Origin: Acidimicrobiia bacterium | GTDB lineage: Bacteria; Acidobacteriota; Vicinamibacteria; Vicinamibacterales; UBA2999 | Direction of reading: 5' to 3' | DNA length: 64,000 nt | NCBI GenBank assembly: GCA_016871275.1 | Contig: VFZG01000004.1 | Span: forward strand, 62,001 to 126,000 | In this document: in pieces, positions 10,051 to 18,618 of the stretch | How positions within the stretch are numbered: the first letter of the stretch is position 1 | Layout: each line of letters begins with the position of its first letter | Translations under genes and position numbers: made by a program | The notes under the pieces: generated by a model | Database searches by the model: none | Told to the model about the DNA's origin: nothing | The model's input: only the letters and a program-made list of their open reading frames with translations

Positions 10051-10203
10051 ATGGATCGCTGGATTCTGACGGTCGGTGTCGTGACCTTCGGTCTGTCGAG
10101 GGGTGGCGTGTTTCTCACAATCAGGGAGTGTCGGCAGATGAAGCCGGGCCAGACCGACGGTATCCGTCAGACGATGATGGCGTGCGACTACCAGCCGAAA
10201 TGA
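10051..10203 (+). CDS. Small protein, 50 aa, with hydrophobic N-terminus
   Basis: It starts 3 nt after the preceding stop: MDRWILTVGVVTFGLSRGGV, then TIRECRQMKPGQTDGIR. One N-terminal hydrophobic stretch is visible. Its TGA overlaps a candidate ATG of the deaminase gene (ATGA at 10200-10203), which supports it being translated. Function unknown. Confidence 0.5.
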   Translation: MDRWILTVGVVTFGLSRGGVFLTIRECRQMKPGQTDGIRQTMMACDYQPK

Positions 10204-10688
10204 CGGCCGGACTTCGGATTCCCATGGCACAACTCGATCACGAACGTTTCATGCGTCGGGCCATCGCGCTGACCGCCAATTGCCCGGGTCTTCCCTTCGG
10301 CGCGGTGATCGTGCGCGGCGATACGGGCGAGGTGTTGGCCGAAGGATGGAACAAGTCGACGATCAATCCGACCTGGCACGGCGAGATCGACGCCATCAAC
10401 CGGCTCGTCGACCTGGGCCACGGCGACGACCGATCCGGCCTCGTCCTCTACTCGACCGCGGAACCGTGCCCGATGTGCGCCGCGGCGATCCTCTGGAGCG
10501 GCGTCGGGACAGTCGTGTTCGGCTCCTCGATCCGCTTCCTGGTGCAGTGCGGCTGGCGGCAGATCAACATCCCCGCCGCTGACGTGGTGCGACGCAGCCC
10601 GGGATGGAGCTGTGCCATCATCGGCGGCGTGCTCGAACGCGAGTGCAACGACTTGTTCCAGACTCCCCCCGGCGAGTGTCGCCAGTGA
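10200..10688 (+). CDS. Zinc-dependent nucleoside/nucleobase deaminase (CDA superfamily)
   Basis: A cytidine-deaminase-fold hydrolase of the TadA/GuaD branch. PFGAVIV is followed by the catalytic zinc site: H-G-E in NPTWHGEIDAINR instead of the usual H-A-E, then EPCPMCAAAILWSG supplying the two Cys ligands and an aromatic-rich roof. The substrate (guanine, cytosine or another base) cannot be assigned. Starts at 10200 (coupled to the upstream stop) and 10224 (MAQLDHERFMRRAI) are both possible, and family similarity begins at the latter. It is followed by a 4-nt overlap with the FAD oxidoreductase. Confidence 0.85.
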   Translation: MTAGLRIPMAQLDHERFMRRAIALTANCPGLPFGAVIVRGDTGEVLAEGWNKSTINPTWHGEIDAINRLVDLGHGDDRSGLVLYSTAEPCPMCAAAILWSGVGTVVFGSSIRFLVQCGWRQINIPAADVVRRSPGWSCAIIGGVLERECNDLFQTPPGECRQ

Positions 10689-11932
10689 GCGCCTCCGACA
10701 AGAACGTGCTGATCGTGGGTGGCGGACTGGCAGGCTTGGCCTGCGCCATCCGCCTCCATGAAGCCGGTGCCCGCACCACGATCTTCGAGCAAAGTGACGA
10801 TGTCGGCGGCCGGGTCAGGACCGATCTGATGGATGGGTTTCTGCTGGACCGCGGGTTCCAGGTGTTTCTGGACGCCTATCCCGAAGCGGGACATCTGCTG
10901 AACAGGCAGGGCCTGGATCTCCGGGCATTCAAGCCAGGCGCCTTGATCTACACGCCGTCCGGCATGCGACGCGTCATGGATGTAACCCGTGAACCGCGGC
11001 ACTTCATGGCAAGCGTTCTCGCCCCGGTCGGGTCGTTGGCTGACAAGCTGCGGGTGGCGGCACTGAAGATGCGGCTGATGCGTGTTTCTCGTGAAGACAC
11101 CGCGGCGCACGAAGACATGACCACGGAGCGTTATCTCGAGCGTGCGGGATTCACGCCATCGATGATTGACGGCTTCTTCCGCTCCTTCTACGGGGGCATC
11201 TTTCTCGAGCGGGATCTTCACACCTCGAGCCGGATGTTCGAATTCACGTTCAAGATGTTTTCACAGGGTAGCGCCACGCTGCCGTCGGCAGGGATGGGCG
11301 CAATCCCGCGTCAGTTGGCGTCCCGACTCCCTGCGGACACGATCCGTCTCGGCGCGACGGTCACGGCGATCCAATCAGGACGCGTCACCCTTGATTCGGG
11401 CGAGCAATGCCACGGCGATGCCGTGGTCGTCGCGACGGATGGGTCGACCGCAGCAGGACTGCTACCTGCCTCGGCGGTCGACGCGCCCTTCTGGCGGTCA
11501 GTCACCTGCTTGTACTTCGCGGCGCCGCGCTCGCCGCTTCGCGAGCCGATCATCGCTCTCAACGGCACAGGCTCGGGCCTGGTGAACAACGTCTGCGTCC
11601 CTTCGGATGTCGCGCCCGACTATGCGCCGCCGGGGCAAGCGCTGGTGTCGGTCAGCGTCCTCGGAACGGTGAACCCTGAGGGCCTGGAATCTCGGGTCCT
11701 GTCCGAACTGGAGGCCTGGCTTGGCAGCACGGTGCGCGCATGGCGGCACCTGCGAACCTACCGCATCGAGCGCGCGCTCCCGAAGCAGGCACCCGGCACT
11801 GGACTGACAGGACCGGGCTTCCGCAAGGAAGGGGGCGTCTACCTGTGCGGCGACCATCTGTGGAGCGCATCCATCGAAGGCGCGCTCATCTCGGGCCTGA
11901 GAACAGCGGATGCGATCCTGCAGCCGTCATGA
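10685..11932 (+). CDS. FAD-dependent amine oxidase/phytoene desaturase-like oxidoreductase
   Basis: 415 aa, GTG start overlapping the deaminase stop. The Rossmann FAD motif VLIVGGGLAGLACAIRL is at residues 8-24, followed by DDVGGRVRTD, the second FAD contact of the flavin amine oxidase and carotenoid desaturase superfamily. The C-terminal FAD motif is VYLCGDHLWSASIEGAL. The substrate is unknown. The gene lies beside the photolyase operon (convergent) and resembles proteins found with light-responsive lipid genes. Confidence 0.88.
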   Translation: MSASDKNVLIVGGGLAGLACAIRLHEAGARTTIFEQSDDVGGRVRTDLMDGFLLDRGFQVFLDAYPEAGHLLNRQGLDLRAFKPGALIYTPSGMRRVMDVTREPRHFMASVLAPVGSLADKLRVAALKMRLMRVSREDTAAHEDMTTERYLERAGFTPSMIDGFFRSFYGGIFLERDLHTSSRMFEFTFKMFSQGSATLPSAGMGAIPRQLASRLPADTIRLGATVTAIQSGRVTLDSGEQCHGDAVVVATDGSTAAGLLPASAVDAPFWRSVTCLYFAAPRSPLREPIIALNGTGSGLVNNVCVPSDVAPDYAPPGQALVSVSVLGTVNPEGLESRVLSELEAWLGSTVRAWRHLRTYRIERALPKQAPGTGLTGPGFRKEGGVYLCGDHLWSASIEGALISGLRTADAILQPS

Positions 11933-11996
11933 CATCTCCAGCACCAACCAGGCGATGAACTAATTGATGTAAGTCAACACTGCCGGCGCGAAACGA

Positions 11997-13601
11997 TCAT
12001 CTGCCCCGCTCGACCCTCGCGATCCCGAGCGCCTGCCGGTGCCGGTCCGCGCTGGCCGTGATCTGCGCGCGGGCTTCGGGTGTCATGCGGTCAACATTCT
12101 TCAAGATCATCGCCATCCGCTGGTTCTGTGCCAGCGCCTTGCGGGTGCGGATCAAGAAGTCCCAGTAGAAGACCGTGACGGGGCAGGCCAATGGGCCGCT
12201 GCGTTCGGCGGGGTCGTAGCGGCAGGTGGTGCAGTAGTTGCTCATCCGCTGGATGTACTTGCCGCTGGCCGCATAGGGCTTGGTGCCGACCAGCCCGGTG
12301 ACACCTGTGGCCGCGCCCCCGCGCCGATCGGCGTGCATGACCATGCCCAGTGCGTTCGGGAGCGTCACCCAGTCCACACCATCAACAAACATGCCGAGGT
12401 ACCAGTCGCTGACGGCGCGCGGATGGACGCCGCTGATGAGTGCGAAGTTGCCGGTGACCATCAGGCGCTGGATGTGGTGGCCGTAGCCGGAATCGAGCAC
12501 CTGACCAATGCAGGCCTTCATGCAGGCCATGTCGGTGTCGGCGGTCCAGTACAACGCCGGCAGTTCGCCGTGCTGGTCGAGCCCGTTGCGATCTGCATAC
12601 GTGGGGCCTTCGAGCCAATACACGCCGTGGATGAACTCGCGCCAGCCGACGATCTGCCGCACGAACGCCTCCACGGACTGCAGCGGGGCCTTGCCGGCGC
12701 GAAACATCTGAATGGCCCGCTCACAGCACTCCCGGGGATTGAGCAGCTTGAGGTTGAGCGAGCTCGAGAGCGCGGAGTGGTAGAGCGTGGGTTGGCTGGT
12801 CCACATCGCGTCTTCGAAGGGGCCGAACTTGGCGAGACGGTGCGTGATGAAATCGTCGAGTGCCGCAAGGGCCTGCTCGCGCGTGACGGGCCATGCGAAG
12901 GAATCAATGGTGCCGGGCAGGTCGGGGAGCGTGCGCGCGATTGCCGCAACGACGTCGCGAGTGGTCTTATCGGGCTTGAAGCGCAGCGGCGCCCGCGGCC
13001 GCGGAAGCGGGCCCTGCTTGCCAAAGGGCAGCCGGTTCTCCTTGTCGAAGTTCCAATCGCCGCCGACGGGTTTGGCGCTCTTCCCCGAGCCGTCCATGAG
13101 ATAGCCGGTCTTGCGACGCTGCTCGCGGTAGAAGAACTCCATCGTCAGCGAAGTGCGGTCCTTGGCCCAGGCGGCGAACTCGTCGGGGGCCGTGATGAAA
13201 TGCTCGTCGGGCAGGACGCTCAGCGGGATGCCCGTGGAGTTGCAGACGCGTTCGAGCATCGCCACCACACGCCACTCGCCCGGATGCGTGCACACAATCT
13301 GCGACGGGCCAAGCGCGGCGACCGCGCGGGCGATCTCCGTCTCGAACGCGCCGGTGTTCTCCGGGTCGTCAAGGGCGACATACCTGACGCGAACCTGCCG
13401 CCGAACCAGCTTTGCAGCGAAGTGGCGCATCGCAGACAGGAACAGCGCGGTCCGCTGCATGTGGCTGGGGACATGGCGAGACTCGCCGGCGACTTCCATC
13501 ATGAGCACGGTGTCGCCGGCAGTGAGGGAGCGGATGAGGGCGGCATCCAGGTTGAGCTGGTCGCCAAACACGATCACCAGGCGCGCCGACGTGTGTTTCA
13601 T
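11997..13601 (-). CDS. FeS-cluster bacterial cryptochrome/photolyase (FeS-BCP family)
   Basis: About 534 aa. N-terminal Rossmann-like antenna domain (RLVIVFGDQLNLDAALI), then the helical FAD domain. The sequence DMACMKACIGQ together with NYCTTCRYDP and ACPVT provides the Cys ligands expected for the [4Fe-4S] cluster of the PhrB/CryB group, which repairs (6-4) photoproducts using blue light. GYGHHIQRLMVTGNFALISG is highly characteristic. A TTG lies 6 nt upstream, but GGGAG is well placed for the ATG at 13601. It is the last gene of the long minus-strand run that begins at 22354 and contains a photoreceptor-like regulator, consistent with light-induced DNA repair. Confidence 0.93.
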   Translation of the reverse strand: MKHTSARLVIVFGDQLNLDAALIRSLTAGDTVLMMEVAGESRHVPSHMQRTALFLSAMRHFAAKLVRRQVRVRYVALDDPENTGAFETEIARAVAALGPSQIVCTHPGEWRVVAMLERVCNSTGIPLSVLPDEHFITAPDEFAAWAKDRTSLTMEFFYREQRRKTGYLMDGSGKSAKPVGGDWNFDKENRLPFGKQGPLPRPRAPLRFKPDKTTRDVVAAIARTLPDLPGTIDSFAWPVTREQALAALDDFITHRLAKFGPFEDAMWTSQPTLYHSALSSSLNLKLLNPRECCERAIQMFRAGKAPLQSVEAFVRQIVGWREFIHGVYWLEGPTYADRNGLDQHGELPALYWTADTDMACMKACIGQVLDSGYGHHIQRLMVTGNFALISGVHPRAVSDWYLGMFVDGVDWVTLPNALGMVMHADRRGGAATGVTGLVGTKPYAASGKYIQRMSNYCTTCRYDPAERSGPLACPVTVFYWDFLIRTRKALAQNQRMAMILKNVDRMTPEARAQITASADRHRQALGIARVERGR

Positions 13602-13634
13602 GTCCAACCACTCCCGCCCGCCAAGCCCCTCAGC

Positions 13635-14006
13635 TCAGCGCAGCACCGCGATGGTCACACTCATTGCGAGCATCAGCGCGGCGGGGAGCGACTTCACCAG
13701 CGGGTCGCCGACCTTGAGGTGCACGGCAATCGCGCCGATCATGAGCGCGGCTACGACACCCGCGGCCTCTCGAACCGGGAGCGCGAACCACACGCCGGCA
13801 ATCAGGATGCAGGCGGCGCCGATCTTCAGCGCACCCACCAGGTAGAAGGCAAAGCCGGGAAGGCCGTACGCGGCAAACTCTCCCTTCAGCGTCTGCGCGT
13901 CGCTGCCGCGATACGACGTGGCGGAACGTCCGCGTACCAGCCAGACATTCAACAGCCCCAGCCCGACAATCATTTGCAGCAGACTCGCAAGTGACAACCA
14001 CTCCAT
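13635..14006 (-). CDS. DoxX-like integral membrane protein
   Basis: About 123 aa, with four hydrophobic helices. Conserved DoxX-family features include LKGEFAAYGLPGFAFYLVGALKI. GGAGG lies 8 nt before the ATG at 14006, so the first in-frame ATG (14021), which itself contains the GGAGG, is rejected. DoxX-like proteins are membrane components linked to redox or oxidative-stress metabolism; the role here is unknown. It is placed immediately upstream of the photolyase. Confidence 0.8.
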   Translation of the reverse strand: MEWLSLASLLQMIVGLGLLNVWLVRGRSATSYRGSDAQTLKGEFAAYGLPGFAFYLVGALKIGAACILIAGVWFALPVREAAGVVAALMIGAIAVHLKVGDPLVKSLPAALMLAMSVTIAVLR

Positions 14007-14077
14007 GATCTGTTCCTCCATAAAAGTGAACCAGTTACCGACACCGCCGCTCTCTCGAGGTTGACTACGCTCCTCAG

Positions 14078-14545
14078 CTAGCCGTTCAAGAAGCTCTTCA
14101 GCATCCAGATCGTCTTCTGGTGAAGCGTGATCCGCCCGATCATCAAGTCCTGGCTTTCCGCGTCGTTCGCCTTGCCCGCGATGTCACGCGCGCGAGCGGC
14201 ATCGCCCATCAGTTTCTCGTTGGCGGCAATGAGGGCCCGGACGTAATCGTCTTGTGCCAGCGGAGAGGCGAACTCCTTCATCTGCGCCGCCCGCGCGAAC
14301 GTAGCGAGGCCGCCAATAGCGTACGCGTCGAGCGCACGAATCCGTTCGGCAATCTCATCAATCGCCACGAACAGCTCCTCGTACTGTGTCTGGAAGGCGG
14401 CGTGCAACGCGAAGAACCCTGGACCCTCCACGTTCCAATGCGCCAGATGGGTCAGTGACAGCAGGGCATAGGAGTCGGCGAGCACCTGGTTCAGGCTGCC
14501 GGTTAATTCAGCGGCGCGCGTGGCACGCGGTCGTTTCGATGGCAT
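14078..14545 (-). CDS. dps: Dps family DNA-protecting ferritin-like protein
   Basis: 155 aa. Dps dodecamers bind DNA and oxidise and store iron, protecting from H2O2. The ferroxidase ligands are visible in LTHLAHWNVEGPGFFALH and QYEELFVAIDEIAERI (His, Asp and Glu at the dimer interface). The basic N-terminus MPSKRPRATR could contact DNA. GGAGGG precedes the ATG at good spacing. Its position in a photolyase and photoreceptor cluster fits a photooxidative-stress role. Confidence 0.92.
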   Translation of the reverse strand: MPSKRPRATRAAELTGSLNQVLADSYALLSLTHLAHWNVEGPGFFALHAAFQTQYEELFVAIDEIAERIRALDAYAIGGLATFARAAQMKEFASPLAQDDYVRALIAANEKLMGDAARARDIAGKANDAESQDLMIGRITLHQKTIWMLKSFLNG

Positions 14546-14603
14546 TGTTGTATCCCTCCTCGGTTTGGTCTCACATTTGGGTCGTTCCAGGGCGACCTCA
14601 CCC

Positions 14604-15041
14604 TCAACGCGGCGCTACGAGTAGTGCCAAAGCGATGCCGCCTCGGGCCGACCAGGCTCCCGTTCGCACCCAGTTCGTGCTCACCAGCCAGCGCTGAATG
14701 GCGGCGTCGAATCCGCGCTCGAGCCGACGATGCGCCGGCACCTGCCAGAGTCCCGTACTGGCCCAGACGACCGCCAGCAGTCCCATTCCTGACCAGGCCA
14801 GCGCGCCTCCAAGACACCAGACAATCGCGATCGCCGCGCCCAGTTCGACGAGCATCGGCAGCCCCACCACCCAGCCGGTTCGCCGCACGTGATGACGCTG
14901 GTAGGCTGGGAACGCGGCCTCGCCGACGCAAGAGAACAGAGGGTAATGCACGACCTGCACGAACCAGATGACCCCCACCATGAACAGCGTCGTCGCCGCA
15001 TGGACTACCAGGAGCCACTCGATAGGACCGGCAAGCGTCAT
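14604..15041 (-). CDS. Hypothetical membrane protein, about 145 aa
   Basis: Starts MTLAGPIEWLLVVHAATTLF; four hydrophobic segments follow, with HHVRRTGWVVGLPMLVEL between the second and third. An upstream in-frame ATG at 15083 would add a basic, non-hydrophobic leader and is less likely. Membrane proteins of this type recur in photolyase and DUF2878 clusters, but no function is known. It lies 60 nt from both neighbours in the same direction. Confidence 0.7.
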   Translation of the reverse strand: MTLAGPIEWLLVVHAATTLFMVGVIWFVQVVHYPLFSCVGEAAFPAYQRHHVRRTGWVVGLPMLVELGAAIAIVWCLGGALAWSGMGLLAVVWASTGLWQVPAHRRLERGFDAAIQRWLVSTNWVRTGAWSARGGIALALLVAPR

Positions 15042-15101
15042 GACACACCCGCCGGCACGAAGCCGGTTCGAGATCGCGCGCACACGCCAGAGCGATCAGC
15101 A

Positions 15102-15662
15102 CTACCCACGCCCAGCCGCCACACGGTACGCACCGGGTTCGGGTGAGACCCGGCGCACCACAACCGAGAAGACCGCCAGGGCAATCGCCCAGCAGATGGA
15201 GAGGCGGAGCAGTCCGTAGCCGCGCGGCGGCAGCAAGGTGACCGCGCCCAGCGCCTCGCCTGCCAGAAAAGCGATTGGACCACCCGCGGCGCCAAACAGC
15301 ACCGCGGGCACCGGCCGCGTGATCACGCCGCGCATGCTGAAACGAAACGTCGCCGCAAACTGCGCCCACATGGCCAGCAGCCAGGGCGGCGGCAGCGCGT
15401 CGATCAGCGTCCCCGACGTGAAGCGGTAGGTGCCCGCAGCGATCTGAATCATCTCGACCACCACGCCAACAGCGGTGGCAAGAACCACCAGCCGGACTTC
15501 GATGGTCCGCTCCTCGGACAGCGCCAGATGCACGCCGATCAGGGCCATGGCAATCGCGAATCCGGTCCACGGACGCCGCGCCGCCGCGCCAAGCACGCAG
15601 GCGAACCAGCCAACCTGGTAGATCGTGTAATTGAGCAGCTGGGTGCGCCGCGCCGTGCTCAA
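15102..15662 (-). CDS. DUF2878 family membrane protein
   Basis: 186 aa with about five hydrophobic segments. The start LLNYTIYQVGWFACVLGAAA is the typical DUF2878 N-terminus. A TTG at 15662, 4 nt after the upstream gene's stop, is the only reasonable start; the frame reads further upstream only as an overlap of the phosphatase gene. The family is unstudied but regularly occurs with DUF1365, cyclopropane synthase and FAD amine oxidase genes, as here. Confidence 0.8.
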   Translation of the reverse strand: MSTARRTQLLNYTIYQVGWFACVLGAAARRPWTGFAIAMALIGVHLALSEERTIEVRLVVLATAVGVVVEMIQIAAGTYRFTSGTLIDALPPPWLLAMWAQFAATFRFSMRGVITRPVPAVLFGAAGGPIAFLAGEALGAVTLLPPRGYGLLRLSICWAIALAVFSVVVRRVSPEPGAYRVAAGRG

Positions 15663-15666
15663 CGCG

Positions 15667-16515
15667 TCACCGCCGGTCCTGCCGTAGCAGGCGATGCTTG
15701 AAGACGTGCCACAAGGCTGGACCCGGTGGGCCATCGACGAATTCCGTGAGCAGAAACGACACGTCGTCGTGGGCCAGTTCGTCGGTCGCCGCATGGCCGT
15801 GCAGCGCCGCCAGCAGACGGCGCGCAAGGTCGTCGCAGCTGCCGGTGTGACTGTTGAGGAGGGTCTCGATCCCGTGAGTGTCAAACGGCGTATCGTCGGG
15901 CGATGTGGTCTCGAACACGCCGTCGGTGACAAGCAGCATGCGATCGCCGGGTGACACGCGTACGCTGTGGCGGTTGTAGGTGGGCGTGAAGCCGACGCCC
16001 ATCGGCAGATCGACGAAGCCCGGTTTCGGCGGCGGGGGTAGCGGTTCGCACAGCCGCGCCCACGCGCCGGTCTTTGCTCGAAAGAGCCATCCCGTTGGAT
16101 GACCCGCGTAACAGACGGTGAGCCGCCGGCGCGGCGGGTAATAGGTGGCCAGCACCGCCGTCGTCATCGCCTCCACGCCTTTCTCATTAAGGCGTTGATT
16201 GAGCCGGCCCAGGACCTTGCGTTCGTCGATGACGTCCACGCTCCGCCGCAGGTGGCCATGGATTTCGGCGCCAATGGCAGCTACGGCCGTGCCGTGTCCC
16301 GCCACATCGGCCAGACAGACCCTGGCCATCAAGCCCGACCCGCACACCGACAAGTAGTGAATGTCCCCCCCGGCCGCACCCGCACATGGCCGCGAATACA
16401 GCACGCCGCGCATTCCAGGCAGCTCCACGTGCTCGTGGGTCGTCCCGTTGCCGCCTCGCACTTCGCCACACGCAAATCCCGTGGGCGGTGCAGGAGTTGA
16501 TTCAGGAGCGTTCAC
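15667..16515 (-). CDS. PP2C-type serine phosphatase (SpoIIE/RsbU domain)
   Basis: 282 aa. The metal-binding aspartates occur in AGGDIHYLSVC, CLADVAGHGTAVA, LLVTDGVFET and LAHDDVSFLL, in canonical PPM order. No sensory or membrane domain is present, so it probably acts as a cytosolic phosphatase in a partner-switch (anti-sigma/anti-anti-sigma) system. No kinase or anti-anti-sigma gene is seen in this window. It overlaps the SDR gene by 4 nt upstream and sits 4 nt from the DUF2878 start. Confidence 0.88.
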   Translation of the reverse strand: MNAPESTPAPPTGFACGEVRGGNGTTHEHVELPGMRGVLYSRPCAGAAGGDIHYLSVCGSGLMARVCLADVAGHGTAVAAIGAEIHGHLRRSVDVIDERKVLGRLNQRLNEKGVEAMTTAVLATYYPPRRRLTVCYAGHPTGWLFRAKTGAWARLCEPLPPPPKPGFVDLPMGVGFTPTYNRHSVRVSPGDRMLLVTDGVFETTSPDDTPFDTHGIETLLNSHTGSCDDLARRLLAALHGHAATDELAHDDVSFLLTEFVDGPPGPALWHVFKHRLLRQDRR

Positions 16516-18005
16516 GATGGGGCCCCGGCCGGATGCCGATCACCATTGTCCTCGACGGCGAGCCTGCCGATCGTGCGCAGCATCCCTCCAAAGATCAGGA
16601 CGTGGATCGGCAGGAGGGAATACCAGTAGAGCAGCCCGAACAAGCCGCTTGGCTCGAAGACTGCGGTCTGGTAAATGAGCGCGCCGTCCTGATCTGGCCC
16701 GACTTCGAACTCGAGCCACGCACGCCCCGGCACCTTCATCTCCGCCGCAAGTCTCAATCGCCGGCCGGGTTCGTAGGCCTCGACGCGCCAGAAGTCGAGC
16801 GTGTCACCGACCGCCAGCACGTTGGGGTCGCGCCTTCCCCGACGCATGCCCACGCCGCCCATCAACAGATCGATCGCGCCTCTGGTACGCCACAACCACG
16901 TGGCGAAATACCATCCGCGCTTGCCCCCAATCCTCGCGATCGGACCAAACGCGCGGTCCGCCTCGACAGTCACTCGGATCCGGCGCCGGTCGACCAGCCT
17001 GCTCCCGAGTCGCACGCCGGCCGCCGCCGCCGCTCCTCCAGAGGATCGCGCATCCGACCATCGCGTCAGCGCGAATGCCCGATGTTCGTAGCGAATGGCG
17101 CGCTCGATCGCGTCGCCGAGGCCAATCGGCCTGATCGGGAATGCCTCGAGCGCCGCGGGATCGGTGACGACGGACCGATTCTTCAGTCCTTCGATCAGCT
17201 CGCGCCCGACCCGAGCATAGACGGGCGTCACCAGCCCCAGCCACAGGCTCGACAGGCGCGGCGTGAGCAGCGGGACCGAAATCATGACCCGTCTCAACCC
17301 GCGCTGCCGCGCGTACTCGCGCATCACATCGCCGTAGCTCGCCCGATCGGCGCCGCCGATTTCGAACGTGCGGCTCTCTCCGCCGGGCAGGCGAAGCGCT
17401 CCGGCCAGGTAGGCGAGCACGTCGTCGATGCCGATGGGCTGCGCCAGCGTCGAGACCCACCTCGGGCAAATCATGACCGGCAGCCGTTCGACGAGCGCGC
17501 GGATCAGCTCGAACGACAGGCTCCCGGACCCGATGACGACCGACGCGCGAAGTTCCACGACCGGGACACCGCTGTCGCGCAGCACCTGGCCGGTCTCGAT
17601 CCGGCTGCTGAGATGCTTGCTGAGCGGCTGTTCGTCGATCGCGAGCCCTCCGAGGTAAACAATGCGGCGCACACCGGCGCGCCGCGCCGCGTCGCCAAAA
17701 TTGCGGGCGGCGACGCGATCGGTGTCACGGTAGTCGCCGTGGGCGCCCATGGAGTGCACCAGGTAGTAGGCGACGTCGATGCCGGCCAACGCGCGATCGA
17801 GCGACGCCGAGTCGAGCAGATCGCCGGCGACAATCTCGGTCGCCGGCGAGACGCGAGCGGCCAGCACGGCCGGCTGCCGCGCCAGACAGCGGAGTCGAAC
17901 GCCCGCCGATTCGAGGACCGGCACCAGCCGCCCGCCGATGTAGCCGGTCGCGCCGGTGATGAGAACGTTCGGATTCGCCGGAGAGCAAACTGCGGCTGGC
18001 GTCAC
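16512..18005 (-). CDS. SDR-family NAD(P)-binding epimerase fused to DUF2867-type C-terminal domain
   Basis: 497 aa. The N-terminal Rossmann fold starts VLITGATGYIGGRLVPVLES (atypical SDR, NmrA-like) and continues with AGDLLDSASLDRAL and YYLVHSMG. The C-terminal half (from about residue 330) carries ADRAFGPIARIGGKRGWYF, the DUF2867 pattern, and ends in hydrophobic helices (LLYWYSLLPIHVLIFGGML). Proteins of this fusion type are common in photolyase clusters. The GTG start overlaps the stop of the upstream thioredoxin-fold gene (GTGA). Confidence 0.87.
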   Translation of the reverse strand: MTPAAVCSPANPNVLITGATGYIGGRLVPVLESAGVRLRCLARQPAVLAARVSPATEIVAGDLLDSASLDRALAGIDVAYYLVHSMGAHGDYRDTDRVAARNFGDAARRAGVRRIVYLGGLAIDEQPLSKHLSSRIETGQVLRDSGVPVVELRASVVIGSGSLSFELIRALVERLPVMICPRWVSTLAQPIGIDDVLAYLAGALRLPGGESRTFEIGGADRASYGDVMREYARQRGLRRVMISVPLLTPRLSSLWLGLVTPVYARVGRELIEGLKNRSVVTDPAALEAFPIRPIGLGDAIERAIRYEHRAFALTRWSDARSSGGAAAAAGVRLGSRLVDRRRIRVTVEADRAFGPIARIGGKRGWYFATWLWRTRGAIDLLMGGVGMRRGRRDPNVLAVGDTLDFWRVEAYEPGRRLRLAAEMKVPGRAWLEFEVGPDQDGALIYQTAVFEPSGLFGLLYWYSLLPIHVLIFGGMLRTIGRLAVEDNGDRHPAGAPS

Positions 18006-18613
18006 GGCTCGATTGTCCCGGGCGCGAGGTGAGCATCGGCGGCCGATGGGTCGCGGTCGGCCAGTGACGTAAGCAGTGCGTGCAGCGATTCGGCCTGTGC
18101 CGGGTCGAACCCGCCGTGATGGAGCCACCGCACGACGCCAGTGCTGTCAACCACGATCAGGTAGGCGTCGTCTGCATGCTCGCGAGAATACGACAGCCGC
18201 CGCTTCCAGTCGCCGGTGGCGCTGGAGACCGTCATGACGCGGTCGTGGAGCTCGACGGGTGTGCCGCTGCGCATCCCCCGGTCGATGAACCATCGCCCAA
18301 GCTTCGCGAACCCTCCGATCATCGGGACCTCGAACAACGTCACATCCGCTCTGGCGCCAACGCTCTGCCGGTACCAGTCCGCCCACGCTTCCACCGGGAA
18401 GCGGGACTGGTAAGTGAAGCCCATCGCGACAAAGATTACCTTGCCGGATGCCGCCTGCGGCAGCGTCGCCTCGCGGCCGGTGAGGAGCCGCCCCTTGAGC
18501 TCCGGAAACCGGTCACCAACCCGCAAGACTTCCTGAGCGCCGCCAGCGTGAAGCGAGGCCATCGACATGACGAGCACTCCGATGAAACATGACCGAGCGG
18601 TGAGGTGAGACAT
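18002..18613 (-). CDS. Exported thioredoxin-fold protein (ATP10-like)
   Basis: About 203 aa. N-terminal signal segment (FIGVLVMSMASLHAGGAQE), then VGDRFPELKGRLLTGREATL, a peroxiredoxin/TlpA-like beginning. GKVIFVAMGFTYQSRFPVEAW resembles the ATP10/redoxin group, but there is no CxxC, so no thiol-disulfide activity is expected. The terminal YLIVVDSTGVVRWLHHGGFD is typical of the fold. Likely periplasmic. It lies between the TonB receptor and SDR genes in one transcription unit. Confidence 0.65.
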   Translation of the reverse strand: MSHLTARSCFIGVLVMSMASLHAGGAQEVLRVGDRFPELKGRLLTGREATLPQAASGKVIFVAMGFTYQSRFPVEAWADWYRQSVGARADVTLFEVPMIGGFAKLGRWFIDRGMRSGTPVELHDRVMTVSSATGDWKRRLSYSREHADDAYLIVVDSTGVVRWLHHGGFDPAQAESLHALLTSLADRDPSAADAHLAPGTIEP

Positions 18614-18618
18614 GATGT

